Positions 17,165 to 26,291 of a stretch of 64,000 nt of DNA are shown here, one piece after another. The notes under the pieces were generated by a model that was given only the letters and a program-made list of their open reading frames with translations, had not been told where the DNA came from and ran no database searches. The number at the start of each line of letters is the position of its first letter. The stretch's first letter is position 1. The DNA lies in NCBI RefSeq assembly GCF_001553605.1, contig NZ_CP014229.1, forward strand, positions 3,376,501 to 3,440,500. Direction: 5' to 3'. This DNA is from Desulfovibrio fairfieldensis (GTDB taxonomy: Bacteria; Desulfobacterota; Desulfovibrionia; Desulfovibrionales; Desulfovibrionaceae). Position numbers and translations under genes: made by a program.

Positions 17165-17335
17165 GCTAATTGGTTCTACAACATTTCGCGTTTGAAATGT
17201 TATACATTTCAAACTCTACGCCATCAGCGTGCTGCGGAAAAAATGCAGCTTCTCCTTGCACTTGGACGCTGGTGCCCGCTCACGCGGTCACCAGCGTAAT
17301 TCACATTTAAGATGAGTGAATTATTCTGGCGACAT
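17165..17335 (-). repeat. Hairpin-rich repeat family B, inverted copy
   Basis: Read on the minus strand, this stretch matches the element at 61363-61690. A head hairpin AATTCAC..GTGAATT is followed by CGCGTGAGCGGGCACC and CCAAGTGCAAG (shared with 61406-61435) and then a tail hairpin GTTTGAAATG/CATTTCAAAC near 17190-17215. The central hairpin is CGCTGGTG/CACCAGCG here but GGGCGCG/CGCGCCC in the other copy, so the pairing is kept while the bases differ. Confidence 0.7.
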
Positions 17336-17350
17336 TGATCCGGTATAAAA

Positions 17351-17470
17351 AAGGAACCCCCCGCTAGTGGTCTGCCCCCATCAGGGTTCCAAAGTTTGAG
17401 CCTAGAGGGGCTTTTTTACTTTGTCTACCTTGATGGGGGCAGACCACTAGCGGGGGGTTTTCTCCATACA
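17351..17470 (-). mobile_element. IS200/IS605-type end remnant with nested mini-element
   Basis: Outer arms AACCCCCCGCTAG (17355-17367) and CTAGCGGGGGGTT (17447-17459), followed by TTCTCCATACAAAAA, match the left-end hairpin of the insertion sequence at 59718-60415 in reverse orientation. The other flank, AAAAAAGGAACCCCCC, matches the right end of that element, so this is an internally deleted derivative. Within the loop sits a 79-base insert with perfect 16-base terminal inverted repeats (TGGTCTGCCCCCATCA at 17368-17383 and its complement at 17431-17446), flanked by a CTAG duplication. No transposase is encoded. Confidence 0.7.
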
Positions 17471-17495
17471 AAAAGAAAAGGCCGCTTCAGCGGCC
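17469..17495 (-). terminator. Terminator of the GtrII-like gene
   Basis: On the minus strand GGCCGCTGAAGCGGCC (17480-17495) forms a 6-base-pair stem with a short loop, followed by TTTTCTTTTT. It lies 30 bases after the stop of the minus-strand gene at 17526. The IS200-type remnant begins directly at the end of its T-run. Confidence 0.85.
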
Positions 17496-17525
17496 TCCGG
17501 TATAGTGTTCGCAGCAGCTTTGAGA

Positions 17526-19142
17526 TTATTGTTTCAGTGTTTTTAAACGAGCCTCTGCCGTCGGAATGGCGTCGCGATCAAAAATTAGAATAATTGTATC
17601 ATCCACAATGCCGATAGACCCCTGATGTGGAAAAGCTTGCTTGTCGCGCGCAAAATGTAGAGCTTTTTCCATAAGATCCGGCCGCTTCTGGATTTCTTCA
17701 TTAAGCCTGTCTCCCAGTTTGAGATATTTGGAGAGCAGCCAAAGCTCAAAGCCGGGATTCCAGGCTTGAGATATTGTTCGAGAAGACAGGGGCGTCAAAG
17801 GGCCAACCCGAGGGGTATCTTGGAGGTAAGACTTGGTACGGCCCAGTTGAACAAGATTGTATGTTTTGTCAGGGTCGAAATTCGGCAGGCTTTCTATGCG
17901 CCCAATGACACGATTGAGCACCGCCAGATCATGCTCTGTGGAGCGCACATGACGGATTTGTTGGTCCAGACAGTTGACGGCCATGCATGGCAGTAACAAA
18001 ATAAAAAGCAAAAGACCGGCATTGCGTATGGGCGTTTTGCTGTCGGCAAGCAATGTCAGAAGGAAAAAACTGTATACATAGCTGAGACCCATCGCCAGAA
18101 AACGGTAAAGGTACCAATTGCTGTTGTTGCTGACCAGAAATTGCGACTTGGCGGCTACCGGGAAGAGCGCAATGGCCACTATGAAAATGGAAACTTTCAG
18201 GAGCTGGCGTTGCGTCACATGCACCGCCCTGCTCAGCATGGCTGCCGCGCCTCCCGCCAGAGCACAAAGTAGAAGGATTTTAAGCCATAGAGACATAAAA
18301 CCCTGCGGCACGACAAGATGTAGCCAGGATTGGCGCACCAGCTCCCAAAGGCGCTGCGGCAGATCGGTGAACACGACGGTCTGAAACTGGTATAAATCCA
18401 GAGAGAAGCCTACCAGGGGATAAAGGCGCAGGCTTACTGCATAGAGCAGGCAAGCCGCCATAAGGCAGAGCAATGCCGGACAGAGCGCTTTGCACAAAAC
18501 ATATAGCGCGCTCAACCTGCCGTCCCATTCCAGAAGTTTGATCAGAACTAAGCCCCAGAAGCAGGTGGTCCAGGTCATGATGGAAGATTGATAGCTGGCC
18601 AATGCACATGTCGTCAGAACGACGGCCAAAGCATAGCTCAGCAGGCGATGCCTTCCCGGTTTCAGGCTGGCGTGTAGGGCGAGGACCATAAAAAGTTGTG
18701 AAGCTGTAAAGGCCAGCGCCATGTAGTGATAATAGTAAAAATCCGTCACCGCTGGCATGCAGGAAACCATAATACCGCCAGCGAACAGAAGCCACGCCCC
18801 GGCCTTGGGGCGCCAGAGCAGAACCGCGCCCATACCTGCGGCAATCTGTGTGGCAAAAGCCAGAAGCTGGGTGTAGACAGGAATTTGCACATGGCCGCTC
18901 AGCAGATGTAGAAAGGGGGTAAACCAACGGCCCGTTCGACCTCCGCTCAAGAGAGGAATGCCGTCTTCATAACCTACGTCGTGATCGCCAAGAGGAAATT
19001 GTGCCAGATCAAAGAAATAGACGATGATATTGATCAGCATTGCCGCGATAAAAGCCTTTTTCCAATCTACGGGAATGCGCTGCCACAATTTCAGCAGGTC
19101 TTCGCGCCAATCGGATCTTATCAGCAATGCTCTTTCATTCAT
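17526..19142 (-). CDS. GtrII-like glucosyltransferase domain membrane protein
   Basis: The 538-residue protein has about ten to eleven transmembrane helices. A periplasmic-type loop near the N-terminus, LGDHDVGYEDGIPLLSGGRT followed by GRWFTPFLH (about residues 51-79), resembles the GtrII (Glucos_trans_II) domain that adds a side-chain sugar to O-antigen from a lipid-linked donor. The C-terminal 130 residues are soluble. ATG 19142 is preceded by AAGGAAAGAAGAG. GtrII normally works with GtrA and GtrB; the only such pair in the window is the fused gene at 49640-50728, some 30 kb away. GC content is visibly lower than in the flanking genes, which suggests transfer. Substrate is unknown. Confidence 0.75.
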   Translation of the reverse strand: MNERALLIRSDWREDLLKLWQRIPVDWKKAFIAAMLINIIVYFFDLAQFPLGDHDVGYEDGIPLLSGGRTGRWFTPFLHLLSGHVQIPVYTQLLAFATQIAAGMGAVLLWRPKAGAWLLFAGGIMVSCMPAVTDFYYYHYMALAFTASQLFMVLALHASLKPGRHRLLSYALAVVLTTCALASYQSSIMTWTTCFWGLVLIKLLEWDGRLSALYVLCKALCPALLCLMAACLLYAVSLRLYPLVGFSLDLYQFQTVVFTDLPQRLWELVRQSWLHLVVPQGFMSLWLKILLLCALAGGAAAMLSRAVHVTQRQLLKVSIFIVAIALFPVAAKSQFLVSNNSNWYLYRFLAMGLSYVYSFFLLTLLADSKTPIRNAGLLLFILLLPCMAVNCLDQQIRHVRSTEHDLAVLNRVIGRIESLPNFDPDKTYNLVQLGRTKSYLQDTPRVGPLTPLSSRTISQAWNPGFELWLLSKYLKLGDRLNEEIQKRPDLMEKALHFARDKQAFPHQGSIGIVDDTIILIFDRDAIPTAEARLKTLKQ

Positions 19143-19190
19143 GTCTCTTCTTTCCTTAATAAGTAGCAACGAAAACGTTCGACCTTGCTC

Positions 19191-21485
19191 CTAGCCCTGC
19201 GGCGCCAGCCGCCAAGCCAGGCGCGTATAGCGCTTGCGCGTCTTGTTGTTTTTGACGGCCATATGCAGGGCGCGGGATTCGCCCACCAGCACCACCAGTT
19301 TTTTGCCGCGCGTCACTCCGGTATAGACCAGGTTGCGCTGGAGCAGCACGTAATGCTGCATCATGATGGGAATAACCACGGCCGGGTATTCCGAGCCCTG
19401 GGACTTATGGATGGAAATGGCGTAGGCCGGGGCCAGCTCGTCCAGTTCCTCAAAGTCGTAGGGCACCACGCGTTCGTCAAAACTGACGCTCAGGGTGCGC
19501 TCTTTGGAGTCCAGAAAGACAATGCGGCCCATGTCGCCGTTAAAGACATCTTTCTCGTAATTGTTGCGCACCTGCATGACCTTGTCGTGCAGGCGGAAGG
19601 CCCGGTCGCCGCGCCGCACCTCCAGGCCGTTGGGATTGAGCGCTTCCTGCAGGCGGGTGTTCATCTGGCCCGCGCCCACGGCGCCCTTGTGCATGGGCGT
19701 GAGCACCTGGATGTCGTCCACCGGGTCCAGGCCGAAACGGCGCGGGATATGATTTTTGACCAGATCCACCATCAGGTCGGCCGCCTTTTCCGGGTCGTTC
19801 TGATGGATGAAGTAAAAGTCCGACAGCCGTTCCTTGCTGGATTCCAGGCAGGGAATCTCGCCGTGGTTGATGAGGTGCGCGTTGCAGATGATTTCGCTCT
19901 CGGCGGACTGGCGGAAAATTTCGGTCAGCTCCACCACCGGCAACACGCCCGAGGAAATGATGTCCGACAGCACATTGCCCGGCCCCACCGAGGGCAACTG
20001 GTAGACGTCGCCCACCAGCACCAGGGTCGCGCCCAGGGGCACGGCTTTGAGCAGATGGTAGAAGAGCAGGGTGTCCATCATGGAGGCTTCATCCACCACC
20101 AGCAGGCCGCAGGCCAGAGGATTGTCCTCGTTGCGGGCGAAGCCGTCCTCCTTGGGGCTGTACTCCAGCAGGCGGTGGATGGTGCGCGCCTCGCGGCCCG
20201 AGGTTTCGGCCATGCGTTTGGCGGCCCGGCCCGTGGGCGCGGCCAGCAGGATGCGCGCCCGCACTTCACCGAACAATTTGATGATCGCGTTGATGATGGT
20301 GGTCTTGCCCGTACCGGGGCCGCCGGTGAGCACCATGACCTTGCTGCGCGCCGCCGTGCGCACGGCTTCCAGCTGTTCCGGGGCCAGGGCGATGGGCAGC
20401 TCGGCCGTGACCTTGTCCACCAGCGCGTCCGGATTTTCAAAGCGCACGGCCTTGGGCGAGTGCAACAGGCGTTGGAGATAAAAAGCGGTTTTGGATTCGC
20501 AATGATGATAGCGACGCAGATAGACGCCCACTTCCACGCCGTCCCCGGCATCAAAGTCGTCCGCGCCGTCCTGACCCTCGGAATCTTCGGGCGCGTCCAT
20601 GGCCTCGCGTACCAGGCGTTCGTCCTGTTCCAGGGCGGCAATGGCGTCCCGGGCCTGTTCCGGCTCCACGCTCAGCTGTGCGCAGACGTCCCGCACCAAC
20701 TTGTGCTCGGGCAGATAGACGTTGCCGTCATCCGTGGCCTTTTGCAGAATGTAGAGCGTGCCCGCCTGGATGCGCAGCGGATTGTCCGCTTCAAAGCCCA
20801 GCTTGGCGGCGGCCGCGTCGGCGGTCACAAAACCGATGCCGTGAATGTCCATGGCCAGGCGGTAGGGATTTTCGCGCACCACGTTGAGGGCCTGGCTGCC
20901 GTAGGCCCGGTAGATGCGCACGGCATAGGCCGGGGTGATGCCGTGGGGCTGCAAAAAAAGCAGCAGATCGCGCATGCCCCGGTGTTCGGCCCAGGAGTCG
21001 CGGATGCGGCCCAGGCTTTTGCGGCCCAGACCGCGCACTTTGAGCAGGCGCTCGGGCTCCTCGTCCAGCACGCGGATGGTGTCCGTGCCGAAGGCTTCCA
21101 CAATGCGCCCGGCCAGTTCTTCGCCCACGCCCTTGATCAGGCCCGAGGCCAGATAGAGACGGATGCCCTCGCTGGTGGCGGGCAGCACTTCCTCGGCGGT
21201 GTTGAATTCCACCTGACGGCCGAAACGGACGTTGTTCACCCAGCGCCCGGCCACCTTGAGCTGGACCCCGGCCTGCGGGTCCACCATGTGTCCCACGCAG
21301 GACACGGGATCGCGGCTGACGGTACGCGGCGGCGCGCCCGTTACCTTGGCCTCGCCGGTCAGGCCCTTGTCGGGCAACAGACGAAGGACAGTGTAGCCGT
21401 TTTCTTCATTGTGGAAGATCACGCGCTCCACCGTGCCGGTGAGTTCCACGGCGTCGGGATCGCGCAGCAGGGGCAGATCGGCCAT
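19191..21485 (-). CDS. recD2: RecD2-type ATP-dependent 5'-3' DNA helicase
   Basis: A 764-residue SF1B helicase of the RecD2/TraA type that acts without RecBC in DNA repair and replication-fork maintenance. The N-terminal 330 residues contain the OB-like start (ELTGTVERVIFHNEENGYTV) and tandem helix-hairpin-helix parts (VRGLGRKSLGRIRDSW). The motor has Walker A LTGGPGTGKTTIINAI (about residues 386-401), motif II LLVVDEASMMD, motif III LVGDVYQLPSVGPG, and the C-terminal YAISIHKSQGSEYP and YTGVTRGKKLVVLVG. Length is normal for RecD2. Its start overlaps the stop of the Cdd1-like gene by one base, so the two are translated together. Confidence 0.95.
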   Translation of the reverse strand: MADLPLLRDPDAVELTGTVERVIFHNEENGYTVLRLLPDKGLTGEAKVTGAPPRTVSRDPVSCVGHMVDPQAGVQLKVAGRWVNNVRFGRQVEFNTAEEVLPATSEGIRLYLASGLIKGVGEELAGRIVEAFGTDTIRVLDEEPERLLKVRGLGRKSLGRIRDSWAEHRGMRDLLLFLQPHGITPAYAVRIYRAYGSQALNVVRENPYRLAMDIHGIGFVTADAAAAKLGFEADNPLRIQAGTLYILQKATDDGNVYLPEHKLVRDVCAQLSVEPEQARDAIAALEQDERLVREAMDAPEDSEGQDGADDFDAGDGVEVGVYLRRYHHCESKTAFYLQRLLHSPKAVRFENPDALVDKVTAELPIALAPEQLEAVRTAARSKVMVLTGGPGTGKTTIINAIIKLFGEVRARILLAAPTGRAAKRMAETSGREARTIHRLLEYSPKEDGFARNEDNPLACGLLVVDEASMMDTLLFYHLLKAVPLGATLVLVGDVYQLPSVGPGNVLSDIISSGVLPVVELTEIFRQSAESEIICNAHLINHGEIPCLESSKERLSDFYFIHQNDPEKAADLMVDLVKNHIPRRFGLDPVDDIQVLTPMHKGAVGAGQMNTRLQEALNPNGLEVRRGDRAFRLHDKVMQVRNNYEKDVFNGDMGRIVFLDSKERTLSVSFDERVVPYDFEELDELAPAYAISIHKSQGSEYPAVVIPIMMQHYVLLQRNLVYTGVTRGKKLVVLVGESRALHMAVKNNKTRKRYTRLAWRLAPQG

Positions 21486-21790
21486 CAGTCCTCCGCCTTA
21501 TCCGGCTTGGCCGCCTTGCGTCGGCGCGACCACCAGAACCAGTCGCACTGCTCCGGCGGCAGATACGGATCAAGGGCCTGCGCCGCGGCGCAACAAAAAA
21601 GATCGTACTGGCAGATGTCCACGCTGACGCCCTTTAGGCGGCAAAGGCGCTCGTAGAGTTCACGCGGGTCGCGGGCGGCCAGAGCCGCCACGCTGCTCAC
21701 GCCCAGCAGGCGGAAGTCCGCCAGCGTGGCCTTGCCCACGGATTTCAGATCCGCCAGAGCGCGTCCATCCGTTGCGGGGCACGGGCTCAC
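21485..21790 (-). CDS. Helix-hairpin-helix protein of the Cdd1 (pathogenicity locus) family
   Basis: A 101-residue protein with the pattern LKSVGKATLADFRLLGVSSV (a helix-hairpin-helix, about residues 14-33), RDPRELYERLCRLKGVSVDI and the C-terminal WFWWSRRRK. This is the Cdd1/'pathogenicity locus' family, small DNA-binding-like proteins of unknown function. The start is GTG 21790, overlapping the aroC stop; no other start leaves the HhH intact with a better ribosome site. It lies between aroC and recD2 with overlaps on both sides. Linkage to a RecD2 helicase hints at DNA repair, which is inference. Confidence 0.8.
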   Translation of the reverse strand: MSPCPATDGRALADLKSVGKATLADFRLLGVSSVAALAARDPRELYERLCRLKGVSVDICQYDLFCCAAAQALDPYLPPEQCDWFWWSRRRKAAKPDKAED

Positions 21791-22881
21791 AGGCCGTGCC
21801 CCATGCGACTTTGCAGCAACAGGGCGTCGGCCAGGGCCAGGGCGGTCATGGCCGAAAGCACGGGCACAATGCGCGGGATGGCGCAGAGGTCGTGGCGGCC
21901 CCCGATACGCACTGTGGCGGCGCGGCCTGTCGTGTCCACGGTATGCTGGTCGTGCGCGATGGAGGCGATGGGCTTGACGGCCGCGCGCAGTATGATGTCC
22001 TGGCCGCTGGAAATGCCGCCCAAGATGCCGCCGGCGTGATTGGAGGCGAAGCGCACGGCTTCAATGGCGCCGTCTGCGCCGGGCAGCAGGGGATCATTAT
22101 TCTGTGAGCCGCGCAGGCGGGCCGCCGCGAAGCCATCGCCCACTTCCACGCCCTTGACCGCGCCCACGCTCATGACGGCATGGGCCAGCACCGCCTCCAG
22201 CTTGTCGAAGACCGGTTCGCCCAGTCCGGCGGGCACGTCGCGGGCCACAATCTGCACAATGCCGCCCAGGGTGTCCCCGGCCTTGCGGGCTTCGGCCACA
22301 GCCGCGTCCCAGAGGGCCGGGCCGGCGTCCGAAGCCGCGAAATACGGGCGGCGTAAAGCGCCGTCCATATCCACGCCCGTGGCGGGCACGGCAATGCCGC
22401 CCAGCTCCACGCAGGCCGCCAGAACGGTCACGCCCCGACGGGCCAGAATTTTTCTGGCGATCACGCCCCCGGCCACGCGCGCGGCTGTTTCCCGGCCCGA
22501 GGAGCGGCCGCCGCCGCGATGGTCGCGGATGCCGTTGTATTTCTGAAAATAGCTCCAGTCCGCATGGCCGGGCCGGAAGATTTCGGCCAGATTGCCGTAG
22601 TCGCGCGAGCGCTGGTCTTCATTGGCGATATAAAAGGCAATGGGCGTGCCTGTTGTGCGGCCTTCGAACACGCCGGAAAGCAGGCGCACCCGGTCCGCCT
22701 CTCTGCGTTTGGTGGCTGTGGGGCCCTGGCCGGGCTTGCGCAGGTCCAGGTCGGCCTGAATGTCCGCCTCGCACAGCTCCAGGCCCGCCGGACAGCCGTC
22801 CAGCATGCCGCCCAGGCCGGGCCCGTGGGATTCGCCGAACGTGGTCAGGCGCAGAACGCGCCCGAAAGTGTTGCCCGCCAT
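21787..22881 (-). CDS. aroC: Chorismate synthase
   Basis: Makes chorismate from 5-enolpyruvylshikimate 3-phosphate, the last shared step of aromatic amino acid and folate synthesis; needs reduced FMN. The 364-residue protein begins MAGNTFGRVLRLTTFGESHG and shows GPTATKRREADRVRLLSGVF, RDHRGGGRSSGRETAARVAGG and SNHAGGILGGISSGQDI, which are the three chorismate synthase signatures. An in-frame start 62 codons upstream adds a non-conserved basic tail and is rejected. First gene of the aroC/Cdd1-like/recD2 overlapping set. Confidence 0.96.
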   Translation of the reverse strand: MAGNTFGRVLRLTTFGESHGPGLGGMLDGCPAGLELCEADIQADLDLRKPGQGPTATKRREADRVRLLSGVFEGRTTGTPIAFYIANEDQRSRDYGNLAEIFRPGHADWSYFQKYNGIRDHRGGGRSSGRETAARVAGGVIARKILARRGVTVLAACVELGGIAVPATGVDMDGALRRPYFAASDAGPALWDAAVAEARKAGDTLGGIVQIVARDVPAGLGEPVFDKLEAVLAHAVMSVGAVKGVEVGDGFAAARLRGSQNNDPLLPGADGAIEAVRFASNHAGGILGGISSGQDIILRAAVKPIASIAHDQHTVDTTGRAATVRIGGRHDLCAIPRIVPVLSAMTALALADALLLQSRMGHGL

Positions 22882-23947
22882 GGTTACGCCCTGTCCGCGG
22901 CCGTGCCGGTGAAGATGTCCGGAAAGAGAACGGGAAGAGAACGAAACGCGAAAAGGCTCGGGAAATTGTTCTGGCTCATGGGGCTCCTTGGGCTGGCGTT
23001 GCGGTGGAAAGGCCCGCCCGCAACTGGTCCGGCTTCCCAGTATATGAAAGGCTCCGGCCACTGGCAAGGCTCAGGTATTTCACGCGCCGGATGCGTTGCG
23101 CGTCATGTATAAACGAGCGCCTGTGACATTGCATGGCCGCGCGGGTCGGCACAGGACTTTGCCGACTTACGTGCCGCCGGTCTTATTCAGCTCTCTTTGA
23201 GGCGACCGTAAACGGAAGAAGAGAGATGATGTGGAAAGGCCGAGGCGGGTAAAGGCGGTCTCCGGGGGATTCCGGCGCGCGGAATGCTCGCGCGCAAAAA
23301 TTTGATATGGCCCGTAATCGAGGAAGGAATCCGCATTATCCTGAAATTACGAGATAATCTCGTTTGTTGATTTGCCAAAATTTGATATGCGATATATATT
23401 ATGTTCTCAATCCTGAGAGGATGCTTCTGTGTTTACAGAAGAACGGAAACATGTTGGCGAACAAAAGGCGTAACAACAGGATTACAAAGAAAGTATGCGG
23501 CGTATTCCGTGTTATTCCAGAGCGGATTGCCTTTGAAATTACACAGTTCAAAGGGGTCATTCCGGCAAAAAGCACGGTTATCGCCGCTGTCGATCTCCGT
23601 ATGGTTCCGTTGTCGCCAACGGGGACAGCCCTTCGGGCTGCCTTCGGTCGCTTTGCCGGAATCCACGTCGTTGCTCTCGATGCCTGTATGCCCTTTGGGC
23701 TACAGGCACGGCCCGACGGGCGGCCCGTAGGGTCGGTCTTCGCGGCGCTACACCATTTCAAGTGTGAAATGCTGTAAGGCCGGAAAATGAGATTATGAAA
23801 ACAGAGTGAAATTGATCCGCAAAAAGAAGAGTAAAAAGTATTTTTCAATGGGAACGGCAAGCCGGAACGCCGGACAAAGACGACTTTGGCATAATTGTCA
23901 ATGCACGACGGCGAAGCGGTCTTTCGCCGAAAGACATTGAGGCCCGC
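22882..23947. other. 1-kb gene-free region before the osmoprotectant transporter
   Basis: No convincing gene. Seen here are a direct repeat AAAATTTGATATG at about 23297 and 23378, and a hairpin ACGAGAT/ATCTCGT at about 23349. From about 23505 to 23780 there is a loosely family-B-like segment with TTTGAAATTACACAGTTCAAAG at its left and CATTTCAAGTGTGAAATG at its right. The segment between has GC-rich repeats such as CCCTTCGGGCTG and CCCTTTGGGCTA. The last 150 bases are A+T-rich and should contain the transporter promoter. Confidence 0.45.
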
Positions 23948-24586
23948 ATGCGTCAGGCGATAATCGCATACTTCATGGCCAACAGCGCGGCTTTCTGGGC
24001 CGCCGTGCGGGAGCATGTGCTGATCAGCGCGGCGTCTCTCGCCGTGGCGCTGCTCATTGCCGTCCCCGGAGGATACTTGTGCGTGCGGTATGGCGGTCTG
24101 AAAAAAGCGCTGCTCGCCGTGTTCCAGACGCTTCGCATCGTTCCGAGCCTGGCGGTGCTTTTTCTGCTTATTCCTGTCATGGGCACGGGATTCATGCCCG
24201 CGACCGCCGCGCTTGTGCTGCTGGCCGTACCGCCCATCCTGCTGAACACCGTTGCCGGTCTGGACGGGGTGCCGCAAGATATGCTGGAAACAGCGGCGGG
24301 GCTGGGCATGACCCGGCGGCAGGTCTGGCGGAAAGTGCGTTTTCCCCTGGCTATGCCCATGATTTTGACAGGCGTGAAAATCGCTGTCATTGAAATAATA
24401 GCGAGTGCGACCCTTGCGGCGAAAATCGGCGCCGGAGGGCTGGGCGAAATTATTTTTACCGGTCTTGGTTTGAACAGAATCGATCTGCTTCTCATCGGCG
24501 GTTTCTCCGTCGCGCTTCTCTCGCTGGCCGGCGGATTGACGTTCGCCGTCCTGGGCAAAGCGCTGTTCCGGTACAGAGAGGCATGA
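23948..24586 (+). CDS. Osmoprotectant ABC transporter permease (OpuCB/YehY-like)
   Basis: A 212-residue BPD-type permease with about five to six transmembrane helices. It carries the EAA-like cytoplasmic loop LETAAGLGMTRRQVWRKVRF (about residues 116-135), preceded by GTGFMPATAALVLLAVPPIL. Proteins of this subgroup form quaternary-amine importers for glycine betaine, choline or carnitine. It is the first gene of a four-gene set (permease, binding lipoprotein, ATPase, permease). The stop overlaps an in-frame ATG at 24583 of the next gene. Substrate cannot be set from sequence alone. Confidence 0.88.
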   Translation: MRQAIIAYFMANSAAFWAAVREHVLISAASLAVALLIAVPGGYLCVRYGGLKKALLAVFQTLRIVPSLAVLFLLIPVMGTGFMPATAALVLLAVPPILLNTVAGLDGVPQDMLETAAGLGMTRRQVWRKVRFPLAMPMILTGVKIAVIEIIASATLAAKIGAGGLGEIIFTGLGLNRIDLLLIGGFSVALLSLAGGLTFAVLGKALFRYREA

Positions 24587-24600
24587 GAGCGGGAGAAAGC

Positions 24601-25518
24601 ATGAAAACCTGGAAAAAGGCCGTCATGGCGGCAATGGGAATTTTGGCGGCGGGGATGCTGCTGTTCTCGTGCGGCGGCGAGACAAAAGGGACGGCCATCA
24701 GGGTCGGAACCAAGGATTTTACGGAAAACCTGGTCGTCGGCGAATTGTATGCCCTCGCCCTTGAAGACGCCGGATATACGGTAAAGCGCGTTTTTACTAT
24801 TGCGGGATCGGTGGTGCATGCCTCCATTGTGAACGGCGAGATTGACCTCTATCCGGAATACACCGGGACGGGCCTGCTGACGGTGCTGAAAATGGAAGCC
24901 ATGGCGGACCCCGCGCAGGTATATGCAACGGTCAAACGGGAGTATGCCCGGCGCTTCAACCTTGTCTGGCTTGAGCCGTCCCGCGCCAACGACAGCCAGG
25001 GCCTGGCCCTGAAAACATCCGTGGCCCGCGAGTTCGGCATAGCCACCATCTCCGATCTGCAACGGAATGCCCACAAGATCCGCTTCGCATCCCAGGGAGA
25101 GTTCGACCAGCGCGCCGACGGCCTGCCCGGCCTGGAGCAGGTGTACGGGCCGTTCCGCTGGAAGTCTTCGCGGGTTTTCGACAACGGCCTGAAGTATCAG
25201 GTTCTGCTGGATGATGAGGCTGATCTTGTTCCCGCCTATACCACCGAGGGCCGTTTGGCGGACACCGAAAAATTCACGCTTCTGCGGGACGACAAGCACA
25301 TGTGGTCGCCGTATTACCTGGCCCCGGTCATTCGTGCCGACGTACTGGCGGCGCATCCCGACATTGCGGGTATCCTGAACCGGGTAAGCGCCTCTCTTGA
25401 CACCGGCACTATGACCGCGCTCAACGCCAAAGTGGATGTGGACAAAAGGGAGGTTGCGGATGTGGCGAAGGAGTTCTACCTCGGGATACGGCCGCAACCC
25501 GGCGGAGAAGGGCGGTGA
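24601..25518 (+). CDS. Osmoprotectant-binding lipoprotein (OpuCC/YehZ-like)
   Basis: Binds the quaternary amine outside the membrane and delivers it to the two permeases. The 305-residue precursor has a lipoprotein signal (MKTWKKAVMAAMGILAAGML then LFSCGGE). The mature part starts with the OpuAC-type motif IRVGTKDFTENLVVGELYA and contains DLYPEYTGTGLLTVLK, where a Tyr contributes to the aromatic cage in this family. ATG 24601 has GGGAG upstream and gives the typical lipoprotein start; an ATG at 24583 would add six residues. The C-terminus overlaps the ATPase gene by four bases. Confidence 0.88.
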   Translation: MKTWKKAVMAAMGILAAGMLLFSCGGETKGTAIRVGTKDFTENLVVGELYALALEDAGYTVKRVFTIAGSVVHASIVNGEIDLYPEYTGTGLLTVLKMEAMADPAQVYATVKREYARRFNLVWLEPSRANDSQGLALKTSVAREFGIATISDLQRNAHKIRFASQGEFDQRADGLPGLEQVYGPFRWKSSRVFDNGLKYQVLLDDEADLVPAYTTEGRLADTEKFTLLRDDKHMWSPYYLAPVIRADVLAAHPDIAGILNRVSASLDTGTMTALNAKVDVDKREVADVAKEFYLGIRPQPGGEGR

Positions 25519-26291
25519 GCCGATGCGCCATTTTATTTGACGGCGTCAGCAAGCGTTTCGGCCGCTCCGGGCCGTTTGCCGTCGATCATGTGCATCTTTC
25601 CATTAACGAGGGGGAGTTCATCACCATTCTCGGGTCGTCAGGCTCCGGCAAAACCACCCTGTTGAAAATGGTGAACCGGCTGTATGAACCGGACACCGGG
25701 TCCATTTATCTTTTCGGCGAGAACGCGCGGGATGTCGATGTGATCAAGCTGCGGCGGCGCATCGGTTACGTCATCCAGCAGGCGGGCCTGTTTCCTCACA
25801 TGACCGTGGCCGGGAATATCGCGACGGTCCCCGAGCTGCTCGGGTGGGACCGGCGGCGCATCGCGGCGCGGGTGGAGGAACTGCTGCGCCTGGTTGGCCT
25901 CGAACCGGACCTCTTCCATGCCCGCTACCCAGGGCAACTTTCCGGCGGCCAGCAGCAGCGGGTCGGACTTGCCCGCGCGCTGGCGGTGGATCCTAAAATC
26001 ATGCTTCTGGATGAGCCGTTCGGCGCCATTGACGCCATAACCCGGAACAATCTTCAGGATGAATTGCTCCGATTGCACGGCGGCCTGAAGAAAACATTTC
26101 TTTTCGTCACCCATGATATTGCCGAGGCCGTCAAGCTGGGAGACAGGGTGGTTGTGATGAACCAGGGCAAGGTCTGCCAGTTCGACACGCCGATGAACAT
26201 CATCCGGGAACCGGCTGATGACTTTGTGGCCTCCCTTGTCGGCTCCGCGCGGCAGCAGCAACGGCTCTGGGTAGGTTTTGCCGATGTTTGA
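25515..26291 (+). CDS. Osmoprotectant ABC transporter ATP-binding protein (OpuCA-like)
   Basis: The 258-residue ATPase has Walker A LGSSGSGKTTLLKMVN (about residues 39-54), the Q-loop YVIQQAGLFPHMTV, the signature LSGGQQQRVGLARAL (about 141-155), Walker B IMLLDEPFGAID and the His switch FVTHDIAEAV. The IQQ rather than MQ/FQ loop and the 'NRLYEPDTGSIYLFGENARD' region fit the OpuCA/ProV subgroup. It lacks the C-terminal CBS domains that sense ionic strength in OpuA/OpuCA, so it is a short version. The start is GTG 25515 inside the end of the binding-protein gene. It overlaps the next permease. Confidence 0.92.
   Translation: MSRCAILFDGVSKRFGRSGPFAVDHVHLSINEGEFITILGSSGSGKTTLLKMVNRLYEPDTGSIYLFGENARDVDVIKLRRRIGYVIQQAGLFPHMTVAGNIATVPELLGWDRRRIAARVEELLRLVGLEPDLFHARYPGQLSGGQQQRVGLARALAVDPKIMLLDEPFGAIDAITRNNLQDELLRLHGGLKKTFLFVTHDIAEAVKLGDRVVVMNQGKVCQFDTPMNIIREPADDFVASLVGSARQQQRLWVGFADV

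Noticed and set aside
17396-17593. A 65-codon plus-strand frame across the palindrome
   Set aside because: It runs through the inverted repeat and the terminator of the minus-strand gene; no ribosome site.
19185-21656. An 823-codon plus-strand frame opposite recD2
   Set aside because: Antisense shadow; recD2 on the minus strand has all helicase motifs.
23364-23777. A 137-codon plus-strand frame in the gap before the transporter
   Set aside because: It covers a palindrome-rich repeat, has mixed composition and no family resemblance.
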